Source: Arbacia lixula
Lineage: Eukaryota; Echinodermata; Echinoidea; Arbacioida; Arbaciidae
NCBI GenBank assembly: GCA_963669155.1
Contig: OZ022576.1
Span: forward strand, 33,353,847-33,417,846
Reading direction: 5' to 3'
Length of the DNA stretch: 64,000 bases
Shown here: in pieces, positions 13,585 to 23,528 of the stretch
Layout: each line of letters begins with the position of its first letter
Numbering within the stretch: the first letter of the stretch is position 1
Notes under the pieces: model-generated
Told to the model about the DNA's origin: nothing
What the model saw: only the letters and a program-made list of their open reading frames with translations
Databases searched by the model: none
Program-made: the position numbers and the translations under genes

Positions 13585-13680
13585 ATGTGTGTATGTGTCT
13601 GTGCTTGTGTGTGTGTGTGTCTGTGTGTGTGTGTGTGTGTGTGTCTGTGTGTCTGTGTGTGTGTGTGTGTGTGTGTGTTT
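13521..13680. repeat. Compound (ATCT)n-(GT)n microsatellite
   Basis: Fifteen ATCT units (13521-13580) followed by about 95 bp of GT with TCTG interruptions. Confidence 0.95.
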
Positions 13681-14641
13681 GCCTCTATGGTATGGTGGTG
13701 GAGTAGGCACGTTTTGACGTTTTGAAAGTAAATATGGTTTCCACTTGACATGAAAACCCTACAATTATCCAAGAATACTTGTCATAGAAATAAAGCAAGA
13801 TCTAGTTTGATGGGTAATACATCGCTTGTTGCTTCATTATCGTACGTGGTCATTGGTGAGGTAAAAGGTCATGGAGGAATGACGATATCCACTTATGTTT
13901 TGAAGATGAAATTTGCCTTGATTAATGCTTGCGTGTTGCTGTGGCTGTTGAAAAAGGACAGTCCCGTGAGAAAATTGGTGTATCACACGATCTGCTTTAT
14001 AAGGAGTTATGCGCAAGAAATCTCTGGGACAGATTTGCCAGGCTATTTGTCAGAAATTAGTTTGATCTGACAATCAGCAGCGATTTGCATGTGACTGAGG
14101 TGAGACTTGGGAAGAGTTGATAATTTTGTATGAAAGTACCCTTAAAGTGAATGGTAAATCCACATATTCGTGAATGAGAAACTTATAAACAAAATCATCC
14201 ATTAATTACATTGAAATAAAATCAATCATTCAAGCTTGTTAACATCTTCAACACCATTTTCACGCATGTTTCATTCACGTGTGCAAATCTAAATACACCA
14301 TGCGCAGCAATGTGAATGTTCACGCATTGCCTCATCAACATCATTCACAATGAATTTACATGCAAAATGAATGGAAAACGCAGAATTTTGCAACAATTTA
14401 TTTTTTGATCCCGTAGCATAGTCACAATGTCTGATGATGCCTAAATCGGGCATGATGATGAAACAAACAATAATCACCACTCAACCTTGACATGCAAAAC
14501 TTTTTTGAGGGGTTAAATCTTGAAAATGTAACGGAATTATTCCTTACTGTCCTTTAAAAAAAACATACTGTACTTATATTATCGACTGAACAAATTGTTT
14601 GTTTTGAAAATAATGTTAGGCAAACACCCAAGAGTAGAAAG

Positions 14642-14697
14642 GATAGCGTGCTCCATTCTATAAATGAATGAAAAATTATAGGGTTGGGCACGCTATC
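14642..14697. repeat. 56-nt hairpin with 10-bp perfect terminal stem
   Basis: GATAGCGTGC (14642-14651) pairs exactly with GCACGCTATC (14688-14697). An inner CTATA/TATAG pairing and CCA/TGG continue the stem with a few mismatches, leaving a loop of about 14 bases. It is followed by two copies of TATCACTACTAT. Confidence 0.6.
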
Positions 14698-15591
14698 ACT
14701 ACTATGGGGGTATCACTACTATTGGGTGTAAGCCTAAAATTTCTTTTAAAACGAAAACTACCCCAGAAAACCCTTTCACTAAAATCTAAATGACATCATG
14801 TTTATATCATTAGGCCTACTCTGAAAATAGATATATGCTTGATTGATTTCTGATCGAATACTAGCCTTAGGATGTGCGTAAAATTTCATGATAAACGGAA
14901 TGGTCCTATTCGGCGGATAAGCGTTGTTTCCCTCTTTCCTCAATCAGTCTTCACCTTGGAAGGAAGATTCGATCCAAGATGCCAAAAAGAGCTCCGTAGA
15001 CGAAGGTGACATACTCCATCACATTAAACACCGAGATATTAAATTAACCTTTTTGGAGTCTACCCATTACGTTGACTTCCCGGCGAGCCGGGACTCGCAA
15101 AACTCCTTGGTAACCTAACCTCTCATACGTATCCCCTAGTGGTAGCAGTAACGAAATTACTTTATCAAATAATATTAAAATCTGAACACAATTACATGGC
15201 CTTGCACCCAGACCTTCTGACCATGTTTTAGTTCACCGTGTTTCCCCTTGTGCACGTACAAGTACCACATAGGGATGCGCTACCCATCCATTAATAGCTT
15301 TGCACGTCTGACAGAAGACAACTGGCGAGAAAGCGTATTGGTGAAGACTTATCCAGCCATCCAATGAATCGGCACAACTCGCGACAATTTTACCAATTGC
15401 TGATCGTTCTTTCATGAAATTGAAGGCGGGATTGATGCCCTGGGAAAAGGATACATTATATTCCGCGACATCACTGTTCTTGTTCAATAGGGGGTTACAA
15501 TGACAACAACCAATTTCTACCAGCATCTGCAGTGAACAGTGTCATCCGCTACTGTCATGACTGTATAGGTTGAAGAGCTCTATGTACCCAC

Positions 15592-15643
15592 TATACATGC
15601 TGTATCCATCCCTATACAACTGCTAGGTTATACAGCATGTATA
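15592..15643. repeat. Perfect 14-bp inverted repeat (TATACATGCTGTAT)
   Basis: Arms at 15592-15605 and 15630-15643 are exact reverse complements separated by 24 bases. The sequence is AT-rich and non-coding. Confidence 0.6.
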
Positions 15644-17418
15644 CATTTCTCCTTGTTCAGAGGACTGTATACTAATACTATCCTTAATATGCCACAAACA
15701 AATCGCTTGTAAGGGATATTATTTTGCATGGAGTGGTGTACATCATGAAATCTGTCTTTGATAATGTCAGAAAGAAGAGAGTGTTCCTCTTCAGATTCAA
15801 TAAGCTGAGTTGAAAGGAGAAATTCAATTTTCCAGACATGCTATAATCATGTGGAACATTGCATGGACCTCAAGTACATCTTTGTCAAAAAAAAAATAAA
15901 AATGAAAGTTAACAATGACGCCGAATTAAATGCAGCATAATGAAAAAAAAAAAAATGTATAGCCTATACTGTGATTATAATTGAATGCAAACAATAGATC
16001 CATGCAGGTACAAGTACAAAAATGCATGCCAAGTTCGACATAAACTCATCAAAAGGCGAGTGAATATATATCCTCAGGAAAGTTCTTGAACAGGATCGTC
16101 TACGTAAACTGTTAAATTTATATAACTTTATATTACAGGCCTGCAAAGCGATACAAACGTATTAATGATATAATAAGACAATAGTATTATCGCATTTGAT
16201 ATGTGATCGTAATATTTGCACGTTTGAGCCCATGCAATATGATCTGAAGTCGTCTGATCATGTAATGATTATCATCCGGCTTGACTGCGAGACAGGAAAC
16301 ATCGGAAAATCCCCAAATACTTTAATCCCACCCTATATTGTATCTTCACATTAATGATACAAGAATAGAAAGTCATTCCATGTCAACTATCGCCCTGCTG
16401 AAATTAAATAAAGACCGGCAGCATACTGTTTGAGACAGATACATAGTTGGTACGTGCTTTAATCAATTCTTGGAAGCATTCACATTTAATTTGATAAGAA
16501 ATCTACAAGCAAATTCATTCTTCATGCCAGCGAGTTTGTCGACCGTCGACACACGTCTCCCTGTAATGTCAAAACACTCCGAGACGAGTTTGACACACGC
16601 ACTTGGTCGCCTGACAAGCTCTCGTAAGCCTCATACGAATTGATCGCGACAGAAAGCAAAGTATCTGACGTCCTCTCTCGTACTTCTTTTACTTCTGAGC
16701 CAAGGACCAGTAGCCGTTGAGGCGCAAGAACCAAATTGAATTGAAGGTTCTCATTCCGCTAGTACTTTATGGAAGGTCCACGCCCGCTTTCCTGCGCGCC
16801 CGAGCGAATGATCCGAAGTAAGGCGGGACTTGGAAACAACGTAATCCGCAGACGTTAACCCTTCCCTTGCTAGACGAAGTATTGCTCTATAGGATTTAGG
16901 TGCAGTGCTGGTGAATAAATACGCACATGACAAGTAAGGTATTAATTCAGAATCATAGAGCCCGTTGCCCAGTCCCATGCTGTGAGACAGGGAGACTGTT
17001 TGTGAATCTCGTCAATCGGAAGATCTCACATTGTATTGTAAACATACTCCAGTCCAACAGGCTGAAATGATTACAATTTCATTTCCTCGTAGTTTCATTT
17101 GGATAGGTGTGTGTGCATGTGAGTATGACTGTGCAAGGTTTATTTCACGGATGTCGAGGTTGAATGGAAATTGAAAGCGACATTACATATTGCCTGATAC
17201 ATCGGTTTGGATTCCATAAAACAAACTGCAGTCAATGACATTGACAAATGGTAATAAAAAGCAACGATGTAACATTCCTGAGCATGTGATCCCGTGCTTA
17301 TTTCGTGACCCGTGTTCATGAATGAGCATACTTCATTTTCTTTCTTCAAACATTTCCCGTCAGAGACTGATATAAGCATAGCAAACAAATCCTAACATTT
17401 TTATTTGCACATTCAGCC

Positions 17419-17579
17419 GTGAATCCAGGATTTCGGAATAGAGGGGGCGCTGACAGAAATGATCAAAATCGAGGGGGCACACACTGAAATGTTAATGGAT
17501 AATGTTATAGCAGTGTGTGATCCTCAAAAAAGATAGAGGGAGGGGGCGCTCCCCTTGCGCCCCCGCCTGGATCCGCCAC
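17419..17579. mobile_element. 161-bp MITE-like element with GTG..GGATCC..CAC ends
   Basis: The left end GTGAATCCAGGATTT and right end GCCTGGATCCGCCAC are imperfect inverted repeats. Next to each lies a G-rich or C-rich block (GAGGGGGCGCT; GCGCTCCCC...GCGCCCCC). I recall similar GGATCCAGG-ended G-rich repeats from other metazoan genomes, but no search was possible. Non-coding. Confidence 0.6.
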
Positions 17580-17847
17580 ACAAATAAGAAACTCCCGTCC
17601 TCTGTCTCGTGAGATGTTGTGAACTGAAATCTTTGGGATGCATTGTTAAGTGACACATGCTTTGTGCGCATGTAGGACTTAGACCAAAAGCGCAACCATT
17701 AATCCACCGACAGATCACTTCAACAAAAAGGGGGGGTGAGTGGATGGGTATCCAGCACAACAGAGACTATTGAAATCAGAAAATCGCTTCATTTTCACAC
17801 ATTCCAAAGTTTCTTAGAATGGATTCAAACATCCCTGATCTACTTTC

Positions 17848-18191
17848 TTAAAGGGCATATACTGTACTGGGAAGGCAAAAAAAGCCTTCAAAATGAAATT
17901 GTTAGCAATCTTCTTTTTTAGAAGCTTGCTGAAAGTTATTTGCCCTCAACTGATCCACATATGGAGTAATTAATGATTAATGATTAAATCCTCAAAATGT
18001 TCGGCCCGAACATTTTGGGGATTTGTGATTTAATCACTCATTACTCCAAATGTAGATCATTTGAGGGCAAATAACTTTCAGCAAGCTTCTAAAATAGACA
18101 ATACATTAATTTAAGACCATTGGCAAGAAGATTGCTAACAATTACATTTTGACGGCTTTTTTGCCTTCCCAGTACAGTATATGCCCTTTAA
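17848..18191. mobile_element. 344-bp snapback (foldback) element bounded by TTAA
   Basis: Almost the entire element is one inverted repeat centred near 18005 (ATGTTCGG-C-CCGAACAT). Arms begin TTAAAGGGCATATACTGTAC and end in its complement. Paired inner blocks include GGCAAAAAAAGCC, TTGTTAGCAATCTTCTT, GAAGCTTGCTGAAAGTTATT and GAGTAAT. The right arm carries about 30 extra bases (near 18100-18130) that the left arm lacks. TTAA at both ends is consistent with a piggyBac-type TTAA target duplication. No coding capacity. Confidence 0.85.
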
Positions 18192-18638
18192 AGTCTCAGG
18201 CCGCAGATTATGAGATTATATCCCGCACGCACCATTGTCTGCATATTTATACATTTTTGCTACAAAGGCCTGACTAGGTTTTCAAAATCCCATTTCCTCT
18301 CTCCTAAAACGCCTTTGGTTACCATTTTGCGTTATACTCTTTCCGTTTTGTTGTAATAACAAGAGTTCCTCGTCCTATGTGATTTACACACACATCTTTT
18401 TAGATGGATGCAGTGGTAACAAGGAAATGTGTATTTCTATACACCTGATATCTAGAATCGTGGCCACCAGTGTAAGAATCAGAATAGTCACACTGATCCA
18501 ACAACCTAATAATGTATTTTTCGTTAATTATCAAAAAATATCGTAACGCCATTTGCAAAGAGCAAGGTTTCTAGACGGACGCGTTATTGCTCAAAGTGGC
18601 ATACATAATTGTATTCACACTCTCACTTACGCTCGAAT

Positions 18639-18646
18639 TGACGTCA
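18639..18646. promoter_or_regulatory. Perfect CRE palindrome TGACGTCA, 1.4 kb upstream of receptor start codon
   Basis: Full 8-bp consensus for CREB/ATF-type bZIP factors. The position upstream of the only gene makes it a plausible regulatory site, but binding is inference. Confidence 0.35.
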
Positions 18647-18790
18647 CTACTCAGCATTTCGAAGAATATATTTTGTAACATTGGAACTCAAATGAAAGTC
18701 AGACTCCAACGGTATATATCTGCCGCATCTACACCTACGTAGAAGGGTAGTGCTTGTGAATGAGAAAGGAGAGACAGGGAGAGGAGGGGG

Positions 18791-18813
18791 TAGAGAGAGA
18801 GAGAGAGAGAGAG

Positions 18814-18872
<59 letters not shown>

Positions 18873-18914
18873 GCGTGCGTGTGTGTATGTGTGTGTGTGT
18901 GGGGGGGGGGGGGG
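18791..18914. repeat. Compound (GA)n-(GT)n-G14 repeat upstream of the receptor exon
   Basis: GA to 18815, GT to 18900 with a GC/GTAT interruption, then 14 consecutive G. It sits about 1.1 kb before the start codon. Confidence 0.95.
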
Positions 18915-20046
18915 TAGTGTTAAGAGCGAGAATAAACTTTTTACTGAAGCGCGCCATCAGGCGGTAAAACCGAAGCTGGCTTGCGTACACCTCATTCGCC
19001 TCTCCGCTCGCTGTGCTCGTAGTTAGCTGGGGGAAGATGAAATGCGACGTCTCTCATTCGCAGAAAGTGAATCCACATACTGGAGCTAGGAGGCACGGAG
19101 AAAGGGGCAGCCACTTGCATCGCTGCGGTAGAGAAACATTACCCGCCTTGTTTCCGTCGTGACGCGCGCTCTACCTCTCACAATCACCGCACCAAGACGT
19201 AGCAACAGCTTTCGTCTGCCCTGGGAATCAGACCTACCTCGCCGAGACACTCACTCTAAACATCATCCCAGGAATAATTCGCTTACGAAAATATAGGAAA
19301 CTTAGCCTGATAGGATACGACACGTCTTTTTGTATTTGTAAATACGAGTGAGCGAGCACGGATGAATATGAATTTTCCTTTTGACTGCACAGTAACGGAT
19401 CAAAGTGCACGACAACAAAGAGTGTTCGTGGTCGCTCTGTCAATATGACGCGTCTATGTCTAAATGGTAGTATCGGTGGAAGAGGCAGAGTGTATCGAAA
19501 TGTGCGTGGAAATTACCTCGTCAAATCAGCCATGCCAGGAATACCTTTTGAAAATACTAATTAATCTTTGTCGTGGCGAGTTTTTTGCGTGATAGTGGCA
19601 CGTCTCCTTGTTACTCCTGAATAGCTTGCAATCCATTATCGCCGCGGGAGAGTTACTGGGTCTCAGTGTCTGTGCGTGATGAACTTGAAGAGGCATGATA
19701 GGCCGAAGGAGGGACTGGATGTCGAGAGAACATGGCGCAACGTGCTCCGTCAACCTTCCCTTGTAAGGATCTACTAGGAAGTACATTACTCGTGTGGATA
19801 ATCCATTCATGTGGCGAAATTGCGACGAGCTTCGGTCACCCATAAATCTCGTTATTGCCGCGACTGTTTGTACTACGCTGTATAAACATCGGAACGTATT
19901 CACCAAGAAGCTAAACAGCTTGAACTTATGGTCGAGTCTCACATATACATTTTCATGTTAACGTTATTGCTAATGCTCATTAAGTATTGATTTTGGTTGA
20001 TTTTTGACTGATAAACCGAGTTGACATACCGCTGCTGACGGCAAAT

Positions 20047-20556
20047 ATGTATCAAGACTTGGTGAGGTGTTTGAGTAGCTCCGTGGGATCCTTGCTGTAC
20101 CTGACCCTGTTCCACCTGTTGCTGGTATCGAAGCACCAGGGGGGTTGCAGGGGGACAGAGCGACTCCGGGTGGAGCTACCGGGCGATGTCATCCTGGGCG
20201 GGCTGTTCCCCGTCCACGAGAACGGGGTTCATGGGTGTGGTCAGTTCGACCTGGGCGGCTACCAACGGCTGGAGGCCATGGTGTACGCGCTCAAGATGAT
20301 CAACTCCGACCAGGACATCCTACCGGACATCGACCTCGGCGCCGTGATTCTAGATACGTGCTCAAGGGACACGTACGCGCTGGAGCAGGCCATGGAGTTC
20401 GTGGCGTCGACCACCTCGAGGATCGACCCCGACTCCTTCACCTGCCCTAACGGCAGCAAGCCCCTGTACGAGCCGCCCCAGCCCACAGTGGCCGTGGTCG
20501 GGGCCGCCTCCAGTCCGGTCTCCAGCATGGTGGCCAACATATTGCGCCTCTTCAAG
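20047..20556 (+). CDS. Metabotropic glutamate receptor-like class C GPCR, first coding exon (residues 1-170)
   Basis: This exon encodes the N-terminus of a metabotropic glutamate receptor homologue, a plasma-membrane class C GPCR whose extracellular Venus-flytrap domain binds glutamate or a related ligand. Residues 1-30 have a hydrophobic core (about 12-27), consistent with a signal peptide, which supports the ATG at 20047. Family hallmarks follow in order: GDVILGGLFPVHENG (46-60), QRLEAM (73-78), ILDTCSRDTYALEQ (101-114), TCPNG (132-136) and VANILRLF (162-169). C64 and C105 match the conserved lobe-1 disulfide pair. R74 and S155/S156 sit where vertebrate receptors contact the ligand's carboxylate and amino-acid moiety. 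The exon stops at AAG|GTAAGT, phase 0, where an intron is plausible just before the IPQ-type motif. The remainder of the protein (about 700 or more residues, including the seven-helix domain) is not in the window. Motifs look closest to groups II/III, but subgroup is not decided. G70 and P157 are unusual. The exon is GC-rich compared with its flanks. Confidence 0.95.
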
Positions 20557-20562
20557 GTAAGT
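20557..20562 (+). other. Splice donor of receptor exon 1
   Basis: The sequence AAG|GTAAGT is a full consensus 5' splice site exactly where homology to the receptor family stops. Downstream codons remain open until a stop at 20818-20820 but have no family similarity and run into a MITE, so the exon end is placed here. Confidence 0.9.
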
Positions 20563-20601
20563 TTCAACATCCACATCTCCATACACCTACTATCCAAACC
20601 T

Positions 20602-20760
20602 GGGCCATGTTACATAAAACTTGTCATTGATGGTAACTTTGCTGCCAATGGCAACTTCTATGGAAATCTTGAATCTGATTGGCTGTTGAGCAATGTTACC
20701 TTGGTAGTTACCATTGATGACACAGATACTATTAATAGTAAGTTTTATGCAACGGGGCCC
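20602..20760. mobile_element. GGGCC-ended MITE-like element, copy 1 (45 bp after splice donor)
   Basis: Begins GGGCCATGTTACATAAAACT and ends with the near reverse complement AGTTTTATGCAACGGGGCCC, giving terminal inverted repeats of about 30 bp. The interior is built from repeated TTACCATTGATG / CATTGATGGTAA modules. It is non-coding and too short to encode a transposase, so it is a non-autonomous DNA-transposon relic. It shares ends and interior with copies at 22741 and 48734. Confidence 0.8.
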
Positions 20761-21347
20761 TGTATAGTCATACCGCTGAAGGAGACCAAAGATGTGGTCT
20801 TTATGTACACGCTAGTTTAATACAAGTTTCAATAAGAAATATCTTGTTTTTAGGGGAAACACAAATTGGTGTCTTTCGATAATGGTGGTCGCTAAAGCAC
20901 GTTTCACCGTACTACATAAGCAAATAGCATTTATATATAATCTGCTAGTATAAGAGGCTGCCTTGTGTGAAAGACAAAATATTTCAGCATTCTTTCATTT
21001 GACGTGTATATTGTGTCAAACTATGTAGATGTATAATACATGTTTGTGTGTTGAGTTAGATGTTTGCTTACCGTTACGCAAGTATGGGCGCGATTGGGCA
21101 GATCGTTTAACTTGTTTACTGAAGCTATTCTTCAATGAGTTCAGTGCATGTAAATGAACCTCTATTTATCTTAATCACTGGATTAACCGAATTCCAGTGT
21201 AACTAACAACAGGACACGTAACCACAGAACTAGGGAGGAGGAGAGGCAAATATAGAGACAGAGATAGAGAGGGAGAAAGAGAGAGAGAAAGAGAGAAAGA
21301 ACATGACCAAAATTGGCTTTGCACCTTTCAGTTATTGGACAGACAAC

Positions 21348-21349
<2 letters not shown>

Positions 21350-21378
<29 letters not shown>
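21350..21378. repeat. (CT)n microsatellite
   Basis: About 29 bp of CT in intron 1, with a GA-rich stretch just before it (21238-21300). Confidence 0.9.
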
Positions 21379-21382
<4 letters not shown>

Positions 21383-21750
21383 ACGAAAATAAAGTATTGG
21401 ATGAGTATTGTTGCAATACTGCATTAATATGAGCACTCAATGTGTATACAACTTTTCAGAAAAATGCAATCGGTGTTTGTGTCTTCAATTGGTAGCGTGT
21501 AATTCTCTCGCGATAACCATACATCTATACAGTGTATTACAGTTTAAAATTATCTTTATATTTAAATTGTGTGATACAATGACATCATCATTTCACGCAA
21601 TTCGGCCTTCGGGCTGCGGTGTTTGGTCAAATAAAACATTTTAAATCAATTCAATTCAGTTCACACAACTGTTTATCTATCTCTCCAACTTTCTGTTTCT
21701 ACAGTATCTCTTTTTTTTCTTGCTCTGCATGCATTCCTGCCATTTCATGC

Positions 21751-21799
21751 CTCCCCTCCTCCTCTCTCCCTCTCTCTCTCTCTCTCTTTCTCTCTCCCA

Positions 21800-21852
<53 letters not shown>
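21751..21852. repeat. (CT)n-rich tract
   Basis: About 100 bp of CT with TTTC and CCAC interruptions. The wider region 21660-22130 is pyrimidine-rich. Confidence 0.95.
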
Positions 21853-22416
21853 CGTTCTCTCACTTTCTAGATCTCTCCTGAATATAAACACACATATACA
21901 CTTTCTTTCTGTTTCTCTCTCATTATCAGTGTTTATATACAAACATATATTATCCTGTTTCTCTCTCACTTTTACTGTTTCCGACGTTCCATTAAGTATC
22001 TTTCTCAACCTCTGCAGCTGTTTCTTTCCATCTCATTTCTTGATTGTTCTCTATATATGCTTATATTTTCCTCTTTTTTGTTTCCCTTTCTCACACACAC
22101 ACAAACACTCGCTCTTTCGTTTAAAGTTTTGACGTTTGCTCACTTCAACGATGCATTTGGGAAATTAGTGTGCATTTAATGCACAATAAAAGTGTTATAA
22201 CTACGTTACACTTCATAATTGTCCTGCCGAACCACAGTTTTCTTAACATACAATAGATGTATGTAATTCACACGTTCTGTTCATTTACGAAATTTTGGAA
22301 AGGCGTAGTTTTATGAAACCACAGATGTGTGCGTAAATACAAGGTCGTGTGAAAGCAGACATACGAAACAAAAGCTGTGGATATTGAATGCAGTCTGAAG
22401 TGCAATATTTTGTGTA

Positions 22417-22424
22417 TGACGTCA
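22417..22424. promoter_or_regulatory. Perfect CRE palindrome TGACGTCA in intron 1
   Basis: Full consensus CREB/ATF site about 1.9 kb into the probable first intron. Function is inferred from the motif only. Confidence 0.2.
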
Positions 22425-22740
22425 AGAGACGGCGTGATTAAAGCTTAAAACAATACATTTTTTTCCGTTGAAAGTATCTAACATTTAAATTTGTAAGCAT
22501 TATTTTTAGCATATTATTTCCCTTAAGGGCACGATCGTGTAGAACGCTGTTCTCCTCTATCACATATCGTATAATTATGTATTTTTTTTAACTTACTGCG
22601 CAATTCTCAGTCACGATGATCAGTAGGAAGCCTATTCCATTGCACATGACCACCAGAAGGAACATAGGTATCTACATTAAACTGTCCTTTCAGCTCATCT
22701 TCCTTGCAAGCTAGTATACAGTAGGCCTACGTGGCCATCT

Positions 22741-22900
22741 GGGCCCTGATGCATAAAAACTTACCATTGATTGTAACTTTGCGACTGATGGCAATTTCTA
22801 TGGAAACCTTGAATTTTACTGGTTTTCAGGCGATGTTACCATGGTATTTACCATTGATGACAGAGTTACCATTAATGGCAAGTTTTATGCAACGGGGCCA
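22741..22900. mobile_element. GGGCC-ended MITE-like element, copy 2
   Basis: Ends GGGCCCTGATGCATAAAAAC and AAGTTTTATGCAACGGGGCC form inverted repeats. The interior closely resembles the copy at 20602 (both have a TTCTATGGAAA-type motif and a GATGTTACC / ATGTTACC block). Same length class, about 160 bp, non-coding. Confidence 0.8.
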
Positions 22901-22994
22901 TGATCACTTTCATACTGTTCTGTTTCCCTTAACCCCTAAATGCTATTCTACGCGTGTGATGTCTGTGTATTACTGATAATAAATGATACGCCAC

Positions 22995-23085
22995 TTAACT
23001 CCTTCTGTTCCAGACTGACTGCCCCTATATGGGATTTGTGTGCGTTATTTCATAAATCAATGTTAATGGCACTTACATAGGTTAA
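22995..23085 (+). mobile_element. Short TTAA-bounded element, copy b (91 bp)
   Basis: Starts TTAACTCCTTCTGTTCCAGA, has CTATATGGGATTTGTGTGCG in the middle and ends ATGGCACTTACATAGGTTAA. This lines up along its length with the copy at 34969. Non-coding. Confidence 0.6.
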
Positions 23086-23510
23086 CCACTTTTCAGAATA
23101 ATATTAAACATCTGCGCATTCACCTCGTTAAGGAGATAAAAGGACAAATGCACGACAGACATGTTCATCCTATCTGACATGAGGGAATAAAGTGCTTGCT
23201 TTATCAGATGCAGCTGGTGCTATATACCTTTATAAAACTGCGTTGATCAAGATACAGTTGATTACAACCAAACGTCAAATAATCAAACGTAACACAAAAG
23301 CAAATCGTGGTATCCCCGAAATTTTCTATTTACGTTTCAATAATTGGATTATACTGTCTGGTTTCGTATGTCATGACCTGTTTAAGTAAGCATTATATAG
23401 AAGTTCAAAAGATTGAATAATCATACTCAAATTACATGTACAATAAAACTATGTTTACATGTGCTTTTGTAGCATAAAGTACGACTGAAAATACGCGATA
23501 ATTCCCATGG

Positions 23511-23528
23511 CTTGGATAATTATCCAAG
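23511..23528. repeat. 18-bp perfect palindrome CTTGGATAATTATCCAAG
   Basis: Self-complementary over its full length. It contains two facing GATAA words, so a paired GATA-factor site is possible, but chance is not excluded. Confidence 0.5.

Larger units (their letters stand above)
13681..17418. other. Non-coding stretch with two hairpins
   Basis: Contains the inverted repeats at 14642 and 15592. The 106-codon frame at 13750-14070 lacks recognisable features. Nothing else is supported. Confidence 0.55.
18192..20046 (+). other. Upstream / probable 5' flanking and 5' UTR region of the receptor gene
   Basis: No coding potential was recognised. The stretch holds a compound GA/GT/G repeat (18791-18914), then an unusually CpG- and GC-rich segment from about 18950 to 19250, and a perfect TGACGTCA at 18639. 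No TATA box or splice acceptor was identified with confidence, so the transcription start is unknown. The minus strand has a 138-codon open frame (19526-19942) without recognisable features. Confidence 0.4.

Noticed and set aside
16857-16920. TTAACCCTTCCCTTGCTAGA, similar to the start of the short TTAA-bounded elements
   Set aside because: No convincing right border or core similarity was found.
19526-19942. 138-codon minus-strand frame just upstream of the receptor exon
   Set aside because: No recognisable domain, no splice or regulatory context; probably chance within 5' flanking DNA.
20557-20820. Extension of the receptor coding frame beyond 20556
   Set aside because: Similarity to the family stops at a consensus donor and the rest reads through a MITE, so it is treated as intron.
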